Shown: positions 16,658-26,071, counted from the stretch's first letter. The stretch is DNA of 64,000 nucleotides from Kitasatospora terrestris (GCF_039542905.1 NZ_BAABIS010000001.1:124001-188000), one strand, 5' to 3'. Notes: generated by a model from the letters alone, not told the origin. Made by a program: numbers and translations.

Positions 16658-17745
16658 CCACGCACACCCCGTCCCACCACGGAGCCGCGACCACCACGGC
16701 CCCGTCGGCCGAAGTCAGCATCCGCGACCTGACCGTCGTCTACCGCACCGACCACGGCGACCTGCCGGCGGTCTCCCACGCCAATCTCGACCTGCACGCC
16801 GGACAGATCACCGGCCTGGTCGGAGAGTCCGGCTCGGGCAAGTCCACCCTCGCGCTCTCCCTCCTCAACGCCGTGCCCGAACCGGGCCGCATCAGCACCG
16901 GCAGCATCCACGTCGCAGGCGTCGGCGACGTCACCCGGCTCAGCGGCCGCCGGCTGCGCCGTACCCGGGGCAGCGCGCTCGGCTACGTCTTCCAGGCCTC
17001 CCAGAACTCGCTCAACCCCCTCAAGACGATCGGACGGCAACTCCTCGACCTCGGCCGCTCCCACGACGTCGAGGACCTGCGCGGCCTGGTGAACCGCGCG
17101 AAGGACCTGTGCGAACGCATGGGCCTCGACGGCACTCGCGTCCTGGACTCCTACCAGCACGAGCTCTCCGGGGGCATGCGCCAACGCGCCGGCATCGTGC
17201 TCGCCCTCGTCCTCAACGCCAAGGTGCTGATCCTCGACGAGCCGACCACCGCCCTCGACATGATCTCCCAGGCCGCCGTCCTCGACATCGTGCGCGGCGT
17301 GCACCGCGAACACGACCTGGCCACCCTCGTCGTCACCCACGACATGGGAGTGGTCTCCGAGATCGCCGAGCGCCTCGCCGTCATGTACGGCGGGCGGATC
17401 GTCGAACACGGCCCCACCACCGAGCTCCTCCGACGGCCCTCGCACCCCTACACGCGGGCCCTGATCGGCGCCACCGCCCGCATCGTCGGCGACACCGGCC
17501 TCGCCCGGGCGCTGCCCGGCCGGCCGCCGGACCTCACCACCCTCGCGCGGCGCGGATGCGTCTTCCGGGACCGCTGCCCGATCGCGATGCCGGTGTGCGA
17601 GGAAACCGACCCCGCCCTCACCGAGTGGGCGCCCGACCGGTACCGGGCCTGCCACGCCGACCCGACGCACAGCACGCCAGGGACCGCCGCGGCCCCCGTT
17701 CCGGCCGCGCGGACCCACGACACCCCCGAGCGAGCAGAACCGTGA
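16654..17745 (+). CDS. Peptide ABC transporter ATP-binding protein 1 (DppD/OppD type)
   Basis: 363 residues with Walker A GESGSGKST (about residue 63), Q-loop, signature LSGGMRQR, Walker B VLILDEPTTALD and switch His (VVTHD). The C-terminal oligopeptide-transporter extension with clustered cysteines (CVFRDRCPIAMPVCEE) is as in DppD/OppD, which may bind an iron-sulphur centre. It powers the importer. GTG 16654 overlaps the upstream stop. Confidence 0.93.
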   Translation: MTTHTPSHHGAATTTAPSAEVSIRDLTVVYRTDHGDLPAVSHANLDLHAGQITGLVGESGSGKSTLALSLLNAVPEPGRISTGSIHVAGVGDVTRLSGRRLRRTRGSALGYVFQASQNSLNPLKTIGRQLLDLGRSHDVEDLRGLVNRAKDLCERMGLDGTRVLDSYQHELSGGMRQRAGIVLALVLNAKVLILDEPTTALDMISQAAVLDIVRGVHREHDLATLVVTHDMGVVSEIAERLAVMYGGRIVEHGPTTELLRRPSHPYTRALIGATARIVGDTGLARALPGRPPDLTTLARRGCVFRDRCPIAMPVCEETDPALTEWAPDRYRACHADPTHSTPGTAAAPVPAARTHDTPERAEP

Positions 17746-18758
17746 TCGAGGCGAGGAACATCACCCGCACCTACACCGGCCGCGGCGCCTTCACCGGCAC
17801 CCGCACGGTGCACGCCCTGCGCGGCGTCGACTTCACCCTCCCCAAGGGCGGCGCCGTCTCCTTCATCGGCGAGTCGGGCTGCGGCAAGACCACCCTGGGC
17901 AAGATCCTCACCGGCCTCGACACCTTCGACGGCGGCTCGCTCGTCATCGACGGAACCGATGTGTCGACGCTGCCCGCGGCCCGGCGCGCCCCGTACTTCC
18001 GGCGCATCCAGATGATCCACCAGGACCCCTACTCGGCCCTCAACCCGACCCGCGACATCGGCCAGATCCTCGGCGACCCGCTGCGCATGCGTGCGAGGGA
18101 GACCGGAGCCGGCCGCTCCCAGCAGCGGGAACGCGCCGCCGAACTGCTGGAACTGGTCGGCCTGCGGCCCGGCGGCGTGCTGGGCAAGTACCCGCACCAG
18201 CTCTCCGGCGGGCAGCGCCAGCGCGTCGTCATCGCCAGGGCACTGACCGTCGACCCCGAAGCGCTGGTCGCCGACGAGTCCGTGTCGATGATCGACGTGT
18301 CGATGCGGCTCGGCATCCTCGCCCTGCTGCGCGACCTGCGCGAGCGGCTCGGCATCTCGCTGCTCTTCATCACCCACGACGTCGCCACCGCACGCTACCT
18401 CGGCGACGGCGGCGAACTGCACGTCATCTACCGCGGCCAGGTCATCGAACGGGGCCCCACCGACCAGGTCGTCCAGCAGCCCGTGCACCCGTACACGCAG
18501 TGCCTGCTGTCCGCCGTCCCCGTCCTGCGCGGACTGGAGGAGCCGGGCCCGGAGCGCCTCGTCCCGCTCGCCGCACTCGACGAGCGCGTTCCGACCCCCG
18601 GCTGCCTGTTCGCCCCGCGATGCCCGTTCGCGACGCCCGAGTGCACCGCCGCCCAACCCGGGCTCACCGTGCTCACCCCCGGGGAGGAGCATCGCCACGC
18701 GTGCCTGCACCCGCAGGCGCGCAGGGTGGTCGCGACCGAGGCCCCGGCAGCGCACTGA
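17742..18758 (+). CDS. Peptide ABC transporter ATP-binding protein 2 (DppF/OppF type)
   Basis: 338 residues with Walker A GESGCGKTT, signature LSGGQRQR and the switch His in FITHD. The Walker B region reads ALVADESVSMIDVS: the usual D-E-P is D-E-S, as seen in several OppF-like proteins, and the catalytic Glu is kept. The C-terminal cysteine cluster (CLFAPRCPFATPEC) is present. GTG 17742 overlaps the upstream stop. It is the last gene of the importer, followed by a strong hairpin at 18796. Confidence 0.92.
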   Translation: MIEARNITRTYTGRGAFTGTRTVHALRGVDFTLPKGGAVSFIGESGCGKTTLGKILTGLDTFDGGSLVIDGTDVSTLPAARRAPYFRRIQMIHQDPYSALNPTRDIGQILGDPLRMRARETGAGRSQQRERAAELLELVGLRPGGVLGKYPHQLSGGQRQRVVIARALTVDPEALVADESVSMIDVSMRLGILALLRDLRERLGISLLFITHDVATARYLGDGGELHVIYRGQVIERGPTDQVVQQPVHPYTQCLLSAVPVLRGLEEPGPERLVPLAALDERVPTPGCLFAPRCPFATPECTAAQPGLTVLTPGEEHRHACLHPQARRVVATEAPAAH

Positions 18759-18795
18759 CGCGCTGCGGCACACGCGAGCCCGGGACCGGATGTCG

Positions 18796-18846
18796 CCGGT
18801 GCCGGCCGGAGGATCGACAATTCGTCGATCGCCCGGCCGGCACCGG
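18796..18846 (+). terminator. Long stem-loop terminator after the peptide importer operon
   Basis: A perfect 14-bp stem (CCGGTGCCGGCCGG and complement) encloses a 2x2 internal mismatch and an inner 7-bp stem (GATCGAC/GTCGATC) with an AATTC loop. It lies 38 bases past the last importer stop and about 100 bases before the convergent regulator stop, so it may serve both strands. Confidence 0.85.
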
Positions 18847-18943
18847 GACTCGTACCGTGGCGGATGTGGAGCTCTCAGCACAGCGCGGACGGCCGGCGCT
18901 GCGGGACGACAGGCGCCGGCCGTCCGCCGGACCCAGCCGCCTC

Positions 18944-19600
18944 TCAGGACCGCCGCGGCCCACCCGCCACGGCGCCCGGCCCCGCCACGACGAGCAGGTA
19001 CCGGCTGTCCGGTCCCAGCGCGACCAGCCTGTGCGCGGAGGCCGCCTCGTAGTGGAGGGCATCGCCGGCCTCCAGCTCGAACCGTTCGCCGTCCACCTCG
19101 GCGGCGACCCGCCCGGAGAGCACGACGCACAGTTCCTCGCCCGGGTGCGAGGTGGCGAAGGCGTGGTGGGCCGGGGTTCCCTCGGCGAGCACCGCCTCGA
19201 AGCGGCGCGCGCCGACCGGAGTGAGCGCGAAGGTCCGGCCCTCGCCCGGGGGCCACGCCCGCGGCTCGCGACGCGGCCGGTGCACCGCCCCGGGCTGCGG
19301 CGGCCCCACCGGCCGAGCAGTCGCGGGGGCTCCGCCCAGCAGCACCGACAGCGGTGTCTCCACCGCCTCCGCGACCTGCTCCAGGGTCCGCAGCGTGGGG
19401 TTCGCGCCCCCGGCCTCCAGCCGGCTGAGGAAACTGCGGGAGAGACCACTGCGCTGAGCCACGCCGTCCAGCGTCAGACCCAGCCGGGACCGCGCGGCGT
19501 GCAAGCGCTCGCCGAGGCGGGCCGCCGCACCGTCCGCGCGCGCACCGGCAGCACCCGCGGCCTCACCCGTCCTCCCCGTCCCGTCACGCCCCGACGTCAC
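18944..19600 (-). CDS. XRE-family regulator with C-terminal cupin sensor domain
   Basis: About 218 residues. An HTH_3 domain (LGLTLDGVAQRSGLSRSFL) occupies residues about 40-95 and a cupin barrel (HPGEELCVVLSGRVAAEVDG, residues about 155-205) binds a small ligand. This architecture is common in regulators of amino-acid and peptide catabolism. GTG 19600 is my chosen start because the protein-like pattern fades upstream; the exact start is uncertain. It is divergent from the second RpiR gene and convergent with the peptide importer. Confidence 0.85.
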   Translation of the reverse strand: MTSGRDGTGRTGEAAGAAGARADGAAARLGERLHAARSRLGLTLDGVAQRSGLSRSFLSRLEAGGANPTLRTLEQVAEAVETPLSVLLGGAPATARPVGPPQPGAVHRPRREPRAWPPGEGRTFALTPVGARRFEAVLAEGTPAHHAFATSHPGEELCVVLSGRVAAEVDGERFELEAGDALHYEAASAHRLVALGPDSRYLLVVAGPGAVAGGPRRS

Positions 19601-19764
19601 CGTCGCCCCCGTCCCGTCCGTCTGCGTCCCGTGCCTGCCGCCCGAGCGCCGGCCGCTCGGCCCGATCGGATCACCGCACGTTACCGGTCCCGACCCGCCC
19701 CCGCACCAGGGAGTACGCCCGTGTCCGGCCCCCTCCGCCCGGTGCTGTCCACCGGACCGCGCCG

Positions 19765-20646
19765 ATGACGACCACCACCTACGCCTCCGCATGGTCGGAG
19801 CCCGCCGAGACGCTCGCCGACGCGGCGGACGAACTGGGGGCGGCCGAACGGAAGCTGGCCCTCGCCATGCTCGCCGACTGGCCGGACTCCGCGCTGCGGC
19901 CGCCGAACGCCCTGCTCGCCGAAACCGGCGCCGCCCGCGGCGACCTGCAACGGCTGGTCCGCGCGGCCGGATTCCGTGACCTGGGCGAGCTGCAGGCACG
20001 GGTCGCCGAACGACTCGACGAGCAGCTGGCGAGCCCGCACGAGCGGTTCCGCGCCAGGCTTCGCCCGGCCCACCTGCCGGGCCTGACGCGGCGCATGGCG
20101 GAGCGCGAGGCCGCGAACGTCGTCGCCACCCTGCACGCGGCCGAGGACGACGGCGCCCTGGACGGCACCGCACGGGCGCTGGTGACGGCCAGACGGCGTT
20201 TCGTCCTGGGCACGGGGCGCAGCCGCGGCCTGGCCCAGCTCATGGCGGCCGACATGGAGAGCGTGTTCGGCCGAGTGGTCCTGCTGGACGGCAGCGCCGA
20301 CCGCACCGTGGAGGCCCTCACCGACGCCGGACCCAAGGATGTCGCCCTCGTCTACTCCGTGCGCCGCTACGACCGCGCGACGCTCCGCACCGCCGAGGCA
20401 CTGCGTCGCTTCGGGGTGCCAGTGGTGGCCATCGTGGACGGCCACGGCTCACCCGTGGCGCCGCTCGCCGGGTTCACGTTGACCGCGGCGACGGGCGGCC
20501 CGTCCTTCGCGGACTCCCCGACCGCCCTGGTCGCCCTCGGCCACGCCCTCCTCACGGCGGCGGCCGCCCGCTCCAAGGGAGCCCTGCGCCGCCTGGACCG
20601 GCGGGAGGAGGCGAACCGCGTGCTGAACAGATTCGCCGACGACTGA
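19765..20646 (+). CDS. Second RpiR-type (HTH_6 plus SIS) regulator-like protein
   Basis: 293 residues. An N-terminal domain of the HTH_6 kind (LGAAERKLALAMLADWPDSAL) is followed by a SIS domain (RRFVLGTGRSRGLAQLMAADME). It is more divergent than the RpiR protein at 10679: the helix-turn-helix core is poorly conserved and the SIS serine motif is GTGRSRG. It may be a regulator sensing an amino sugar phosphate, or a variant whose DNA binding has changed. It precedes the run of peptidase genes by 76 bases on the same strand and is a candidate local regulator. Confidence 0.75.
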   Translation: MTTTTYASAWSEPAETLADAADELGAAERKLALAMLADWPDSALRPPNALLAETGAARGDLQRLVRAAGFRDLGELQARVAERLDEQLASPHERFRARLRPAHLPGLTRRMAEREAANVVATLHAAEDDGALDGTARALVTARRRFVLGTGRSRGLAQLMAADMESVFGRVVLLDGSADRTVEALTDAGPKDVALVYSVRRYDRATLRTAEALRRFGVPVVAIVDGHGSPVAPLAGFTLTAATGGPSFADSPTALVALGHALLTAAAARSKGALRRLDRREEANRVLNRFADD

Positions 20647-20722
20647 CCTCCCACCGCCCTCTCCACCCCGCCCGTGAGCGCCTCGCTCCGAGTCGCTCCC
20701 CCGAAACGCCATTGGGTGAACC

Positions 20723-22801
20723 ATGACTTCAGCAGATCCCGGACGGCCCGCCCCGGCCGCCTGGCCCTCCCCCGTCGAAGCCGAGGACGTGGCCCGCGAG
20801 GACGGCATCCCCGGCTGGGTGGAACTCGTTCCCGAACCCGGCGGAACCACCGTGTGGTGGGACGAGCCGCGCCCGTTGGAGGGCGGCCGACGGTGCGTCG
20901 TACGACGCTCACCGGACGGCACCGTGCAGGACCTGCTGCCGGCGGGCTTCAACGCCCGCAGCAGACTCCACGAGTACGGCGGACGCGCTTGGCGGCCCGT
21001 CGTCCTCCCGCCGCCGGAAGGCACTGCCGCCGACGGCCCGTCAGGGCCCGCTCGGGCGCTGGTGTTCGTCGACTGGCACGACCAGCGCCTGCTGGTGACC
21101 GTGCCCGGGGGCGAGCCACGCCCGCTGACAGCGGCCTCGGACCTGCGGGGAACCCCGTCGGTGCGGTACGGCGACCTGTACGCCCCACCCGGTGGCGACG
21201 CGGTGTGGTGCGTGCGTGAGACTTTGGGAGCGCATCCGCGTGACGTGCGACGCGCCGTCGTCGCGGTGCCGCTGGACGGCTCGGCCGCCACCGATCCCGA
21301 CCGGGTCAGGGTCCTGGCGGACGGCTACGACTTCCTGGCCTGCCCACGGCAGTCCCCGGACGGCCGGCACCTGTCCTGGATCGGCTGGAACCATCCCCGG
21401 ATGCCGTGGGACGGCACCGACCTGTGCGTCACCGACCTCCACAGCCCCGGTCCACCCCGCGTGCTGGCGGGCGGCGCGGAGTGCTCCGTCGTCCAGGCGG
21501 AGTGGCGCGACGCGGACACCATCTGGGCCGTCGCCGACCCGGACGGCTGGTGGAACCTGCAGCTCGTCCCCCTGGACGGCAGCCCGGCGCGAACCGTCGC
21601 ACCCCGCGCGGAGGAGTTCGGCGGGGCGCTGTGGCGACCGGGAGCCGCCTGGTTCACCCCGCTTCCCGACGGCAGGGTGCTGGCCGTGCACGGTACCGGC
21701 AGCGACCGGCATCTCGGCATCGTGGACCCGATCGACGACACCGTGCACGACCTGGACCTGCCCTACAACGACTTCGCCGCAACCGTCCACGCCGCCGACG
21801 GGCAGGCGGTGTGCGTGGCCGGCTCGCCGAGCATCCACCACCGCGTGGTGCTCACCGACCTGGCGACGACCGGCACCGCCGCCACCGGAGGCGACAACCA
21901 CAGGGCCCTGACGGGCGACAGCCCTGCGCCGCACATCGCGGACCACTTGCCCACGCCCCGCGCCGAGGTCTTCCACCACGACGACGGGCACCCCGTGCAC
22001 GCCGTGCTCTACCCCCCGCACAACCCCCACCACCGGCTCGCCCCCGGCGAACTGCCCCCGTGGGTCGTCTTCGTCCACGGCGGCCCCACCGGATCCTCCC
22101 CGATGGCCCTGGACCTGGAGATCGCCTACTTCACCAGCCGAGGCATCGGCGTCGCGGACGTCGACTACGGCGGCTCCACCGGCTACGGCCGCGCCTACCG
22201 CCAGCAGCTGCAAGGCGCGTGGGGGGTCGTGGACGTCGCAGACTGCGCGGTGGTCGCCCGCGGACTCGTCACCCGGGGTCTGGCCCGCAAGGACCGCCTG
22301 GCCGTCCGCGGTGGCAGCGCCGGCGGCTGGACGGCACTCGCCTCCCTCACCTCCACCGACCTCTACGCGGGCGCCGTCTCCCACTACGGCATCACCGACC
22401 CACTCGCCTGGGCCGCCGACACCCATGACTTCGAGTCCCGCTACCTCGACGGTCTCATCGGCCCCCTGCCCGAAGCCGCCGCACGCTACGAAGAACGCTC
22501 CCCCGTCCTCAATGCCCACCGTGCCAGCGGGCCGGCCCTGCTCCTGCACGGCCTCGAGGACGTCGTCGTGGGGCCGGAGCAGTCACGCGCCTTCGCCAAG
22601 GCCATGGACGACGCGGGCCTCACCTGCACCCTTCTGGAACTCCCCGGTGAGCAGCACGGCTGGCGGCACGCCAGCACCATCACCACCGTCCTGCGGGCCG
22701 AAATCGCCTTCTACCGGCGGATCTTCACCACCGCGGGGGCACCGGCGCCCCGACCCACCGGGCGACCCGGCACCCCACCGACCGCGGGCAGCACCTCGTG
22801 A
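20723..22801 (+). CDS. S9-family peptidase (prolyl oligopeptidase / acylaminoacyl-peptidase type)
   Basis: 692 residues: an N-terminal beta-propeller part (about residues 1-420) with WD-like strands, then an alpha/beta hydrolase domain. The nucleophile elbow is RGGSAGGWT (Ser about residue 531), with Asp in GLEDVVVGPEQS and His in GEQHGW completing the triad. There is no signal peptide, so it is cytoplasmic. It probably cleaves short imported peptides. The stop overlaps the start of the LD-carboxypeptidase gene (GTGA), tying it to peptide processing in the wall-recycling set. Confidence 0.9.
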   Translation: MTSADPGRPAPAAWPSPVEAEDVAREDGIPGWVELVPEPGGTTVWWDEPRPLEGGRRCVVRRSPDGTVQDLLPAGFNARSRLHEYGGRAWRPVVLPPPEGTAADGPSGPARALVFVDWHDQRLLVTVPGGEPRPLTAASDLRGTPSVRYGDLYAPPGGDAVWCVRETLGAHPRDVRRAVVAVPLDGSAATDPDRVRVLADGYDFLACPRQSPDGRHLSWIGWNHPRMPWDGTDLCVTDLHSPGPPRVLAGGAECSVVQAEWRDADTIWAVADPDGWWNLQLVPLDGSPARTVAPRAEEFGGALWRPGAAWFTPLPDGRVLAVHGTGSDRHLGIVDPIDDTVHDLDLPYNDFAATVHAADGQAVCVAGSPSIHHRVVLTDLATTGTAATGGDNHRALTGDSPAPHIADHLPTPRAEVFHHDDGHPVHAVLYPPHNPHHRLAPGELPPWVVFVHGGPTGSSPMALDLEIAYFTSRGIGVADVDYGGSTGYGRAYRQQLQGAWGVVDVADCAVVARGLVTRGLARKDRLAVRGGSAGGWTALASLTSTDLYAGAVSHYGITDPLAWAADTHDFESRYLDGLIGPLPEAAARYEERSPVLNAHRASGPALLLHGLEDVVVGPEQSRAFAKAMDDAGLTCTLLELPGEQHGWRHASTITTVLRAEIAFYRRIFTTAGAPAPRPTGRPGTPPTAGSTS

Positions 22802-23814
22802 GCACCCTCCTTCCGTCCGCGTCCCTGCGCCGACCAGCAGCGCTGCTCCCCGGCGACACGGTCGCCGTCGTCGCCCCCGCCGGACCCGTGAGGCCCGACC
22901 TCCTCGAGCGCGGTGTCGCCGTACTGAGGTCGTGGGGCCTGCGGGTGACGGTCATGCCGCACGTCACGGAGACCCGTCTCGGTCACCTCGCCGGGCGGGA
23001 CTCCGACCGGGCAGCCGACCTGCAGGCGGCCTGGACCGATCCCCGGGTCGCCGCCGTGCTCTGCGCCCGCGGCGGCTACGGCTGCCAGCGGATGGCCGAC
23101 CTGCTCGACTGGGACACCCTCGCGGCCGCCGAGCCGAAGCCACTCGTCGGGTGCAGCGACGTCACCGAGCTCCACCGCCTGTTCGCCACCCGCCTCGGCG
23201 TCGCCACGCTGCACGGACCGATGGTCGCCACCGAAGCCTTCGACGAACCCACCACGCTGGCCCACCTTCACCGGATGCTCTTCACGCCGGAAGGGATCCG
23301 CGAACTTCCCCTGCTCGCACCGCCGCTGGCAACCGGACAGGCACGGGGCATCCTGGCCGGCGGAAACGCGAGCCTGCTCGCGTCCTCCGTCGGCGGGCCG
23401 GGACCCACGGCCCCGGACGGCTCCCTGCTACTGCTCGAGGAGATCGGCGAGGACCCGTACCGACTGGACCGCATCCTCACCCAGCTGCGCCGGGCCGGCG
23501 TACTCGCAGCGGCCGCCGGCATCGTCCTGGGCGACTTCACCGACTGCGGCGCCCCCGCGGCCGTGGCCGAGGTGCTGCACGACCGTCTGGCCGATCTCGG
23601 CGTCCCCGTGGCGGCGGGGCTCCGCGCCGGGCACGGGGAGGTCCAGCTGACCGTGCCACTGGGCCTGCGCGCCGACCTGACGGCCGTGACCGGGCCGGGG
23701 GAAAGCATCCTGCTGCTCAGCCAGGCACCACTGCGGGCCCGTGCCGGCGCGGCCCCCCGACCGCGGGACACCCCTCGCACCGACAGGAAGGACGGACAGC
23801 CATGCGCGTCATGA
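22798..23814 (+). CDS. LD-carboxypeptidase (peptidase S66, LdcA/MccF family)
   Basis: 338 residues. S66 features are the catalytic Ser in VGCSDVTELH (about residue 119), Glu in LLEEIGEDPYRLDRIL (about 213) and His in GHGEVQLTVPLG (about 282), with the N-terminal ALLPGDTVAVVAPAGPV. LdcA enzymes remove the terminal D-Ala from murein tetrapeptides in the cytoplasm, an established recycling step; MccF relatives act on peptide-nucleotide toxins. Context favours the murein role. GTG 22798 overlaps the S9 stop, and its end overlaps the M55 gene by 13 bases. Confidence 0.9.
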   Translation: MSTLLPSASLRRPAALLPGDTVAVVAPAGPVRPDLLERGVAVLRSWGLRVTVMPHVTETRLGHLAGRDSDRAADLQAAWTDPRVAAVLCARGGYGCQRMADLLDWDTLAAAEPKPLVGCSDVTELHRLFATRLGVATLHGPMVATEAFDEPTTLAHLHRMLFTPEGIRELPLLAPPLATGQARGILAGGNASLLASSVGGPGPTAPDGSLLLLEEIGEDPYRLDRILTQLRRAGVLAAAAGIVLGDFTDCGAPAAVAEVLHDRLADLGVPVAAGLRAGHGEVQLTVPLGLRADLTAVTGPGESILLLSQAPLRARAGAAPRPRDTPRTDRKDGQPCAS

Positions 23815-24635
23815 TCTCCGCGGACATGGAGGGCGCCACCGGCGTCACCTGGCCCGATGACGTCGAACCGGGGACAGCGGCCTGGGAACGGATGCGGCGG
23901 TTGCTCACCGGGGACGTCAACGCCTGCGTGGCGGGCCTCTTCGCCGGGGGCGCCACCGAGGTGCTGGTCAACGAAGCGCACTACACGCAACGCAACGTCC
24001 TGATCGAGGATCTCGACGACCGGGCCACCCTGCTGACGGGCCGCCACAAGCCGCTCGGCATGATGCACGGCGTCCAGGAGACCGACGGTGTGGTGATGCT
24101 CGGCTACCACACCGGAGCCGGCGAGGAAGGAGTGCTCGCCCACACCTACCTCGGCACGGGACTCGTCGACTTCCGCATCGACGGCGAGGCGGCCGACGAA
24201 GGGCGCATGAACGCCCTGGTCGCTGCCGAGCACGGCGTCCCGGTCCTGCTGGTCACCGGCGACGACCTGACGTGCGAGGCCGCCCGCCGCTGGGCGCCGC
24301 TCGCCCGGACCGCCGCGGTGAAGCGGGCGGTCAGCCGGTACGCGGCCGTCTGCCTGCCCCCGGCCCGCAGCTCGGCCCTCATCGCGTCACAGGCACGGGC
24401 CGCGGTGGAAGCCGCCCTCGTCTCCGAACGCCCCACCGCGACGACCACGGAGCACCGCTTCGAAGTGACCTTCCACGCAACCCACCAAGCGGCAGCGGTG
24501 GAGGCCGTACCCACCGTGGAACGGACCGGCCCGCGCACAGTCGCCTACACCGCTCCGAGTGCGACCGAAGGCGCCCGCGCCTTCAAGGTGTGCACCACGG
24601 TCGCGGCCTCCGCCACCGAGGAACAGTACGGCTGA
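23802..24635 (+). CDS. D-aminopeptidase, M55 family (DppA-like)
   Basis: 277 residues. The zinc ligands of Bacillus DppA are at matching positions: D8 and E10 in ISADMEG, H60 in NEAHY, H103 in GYHTGAG and E133 in DEGRMNA, with the proposed catalytic His at 114. M55 enzymes release N-terminal D-amino acids such as D-Ala from short peptides and form decameric rings. ATG 23802 has GGAAGGACGGACAG upstream and lies inside the end of the LD-carboxypeptidase gene. D-Ala-containing wall peptides are the likely substrates. Confidence 0.93.
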   Translation: MRVMISADMEGATGVTWPDDVEPGTAAWERMRRLLTGDVNACVAGLFAGGATEVLVNEAHYTQRNVLIEDLDDRATLLTGRHKPLGMMHGVQETDGVVMLGYHTGAGEEGVLAHTYLGTGLVDFRIDGEAADEGRMNALVAAEHGVPVLLVTGDDLTCEAARRWAPLARTAAVKRAVSRYAAVCLPPARSSALIASQARAAVEAALVSERPTATTTEHRFEVTFHATHQAAAVEAVPTVERTGPRTVAYTAPSATEGARAFKVCTTVAASATEEQYG

Positions 24636-24675
24636 CCCCCACCGACCCGCTCCTGAACGGAATGTGACGCCCCCG

Positions 24676-26031
24676 ATGCCTTCCTCCCCTGCCCCCGACG
24701 CCGACAACGCCACCGCCGGCGACGACGCCGTCCAGCTCTGCCACGACCTCCTGCGGATCGACACCACCAACTTCGGGGACGGCACCGGCCCGGGAGAACG
24801 GGCCGCCGCCGAGTACGTGAGCGCCGCCCTCGACGCGGCCGGCGTCGCCCCGACGCTCGTGGAAGCGGCCCCGCGCCGCTCCACGGTGCTGGCCCGGATC
24901 GCCGGCCGGGACCCCGCGCTGCCACCGCTGCTGATCCACGGCCACCTCGACGCGGTCCCCTTCGACGCCACCGGCTGGACGCGTCACCCCCTGTCGGGAG
25001 AACTGGCCGACGGCTGCCTCTGGGGACGCGGCGCCGTCGACATGAAGGGCACCGTCGCGATGGTCGTCGCCCTGGCGCGGCACTGGGCGCGCAGCGGAAC
25101 CCGGCCCCGGCGCGACATCGTGCTGGCCTTCCTCGCGGATGAGGAGTCCACCGGCGAATTCGGGTCCAGGTTCGTCGTGGCCCGGCATCGGGACTGGCTG
25201 GAGGGATGCGCCGAGGCGATCAGCGAGTCGGGCGGCTTCTCGATCACCGCGCGACGGGAGAGCGGCCCGGACACGGGGAGGGAGGTGCGGGTGTACCCGG
25301 TGGCGGTGGGCGAGCGCGGCACGGCCTGGATGCGGCTCACCGCCCGGGGCACCGCCGGACACGGGTCCAAGCAGAACCCCGACAACGCGGTGGCGACGCT
25401 GGTCCACGGCCTGTCGCGGCTGGCCTCCCACCCCTGGCCGACCTCGCTGACCCCACCGGTCGCGTCCCTGATCGCCTCGCTCGAGGAGGAGCTGGGCCTG
25501 ACCATCGACCGCACACGGCTCGAGCAGGAGGCCGCCCGGCTCGGACAGCTCGGCGAACTGTTCGACTGCACCGTACGCGACTCCGCCAACCCCACCGTTC
25601 TCGCCGCGGGCAACAAGGTCAACGTCGTCCCGGGCCAAGCACACGCCGAGGTCGACGGCAGATTCCTGCCCGGACACCGGGAGCAGTTCCTGGCAACCGT
25701 GGACCGGTTGCTGGGCCCCGGGATCACGAGGGAGTTCATCAACTGCGAGGACGCCGTGGCGGCGGACCACCGGGGCCCTGCGTTCGCCGCCATGGCCGAC
25801 GCCCTGCGCGCCGAGGACCCCGACGCCCGTCCGGTGCCGTTCGTCATGTCCGGCGGCACCGACGCGAAGTCCTTCGCCCGGCTCGGCATCCGGTCGTACG
25901 GCTTCGCCCCGCTGCTCCTGGATCCTTCCCTGCACTACTACGGGATGTTCCACGGCGTGGACGAGCGGGTGCCGGCCGCCGGCCTGAGCTTCGGCGTCAG
26001 GGTGCTCGACCGTTTCCTCCGGACCTACTGA
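24676..26031 (+). CDS. M20/M25/M40-family zinc metallopeptidase
   Basis: 451 residues. Motifs of the M20 family are the first metal site LLIHGHLDAVP, bridging Asp in GRGAVDMKG, catalytic and metal Glu pair in LADEESTGEFG, a dimerisation domain (GTAGHGSKQ) and the final His in HYYGMFHGVDE. It lacks a signal peptide. These enzymes hydrolyse dipeptides, tripeptides or acyl-amino acids. ATG 24676 or GTG 24664 could be the start; neither has a clear advantage. It is the last of four peptidase genes and probably finishes breakdown of murein-derived peptides. Confidence 0.9.
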   Translation: MPSSPAPDADNATAGDDAVQLCHDLLRIDTTNFGDGTGPGERAAAEYVSAALDAAGVAPTLVEAAPRRSTVLARIAGRDPALPPLLIHGHLDAVPFDATGWTRHPLSGELADGCLWGRGAVDMKGTVAMVVALARHWARSGTRPRRDIVLAFLADEESTGEFGSRFVVARHRDWLEGCAEAISESGGFSITARRESGPDTGREVRVYPVAVGERGTAWMRLTARGTAGHGSKQNPDNAVATLVHGLSRLASHPWPTSLTPPVASLIASLEEELGLTIDRTRLEQEAARLGQLGELFDCTVRDSANPTVLAAGNKVNVVPGQAHAEVDGRFLPGHREQFLATVDRLLGPGITREFINCEDAVAADHRGPAFAAMADALRAEDPDARPVPFVMSGGTDAKSFARLGIRSYGFAPLLLDPSLHYYGMFHGVDERVPAAGLSFGVRVLDRFLRTY

Positions 26032-26071
26032 GGCGGAAACGACCCCGTACCTTCCGGGCAGCGCCCCGCTG

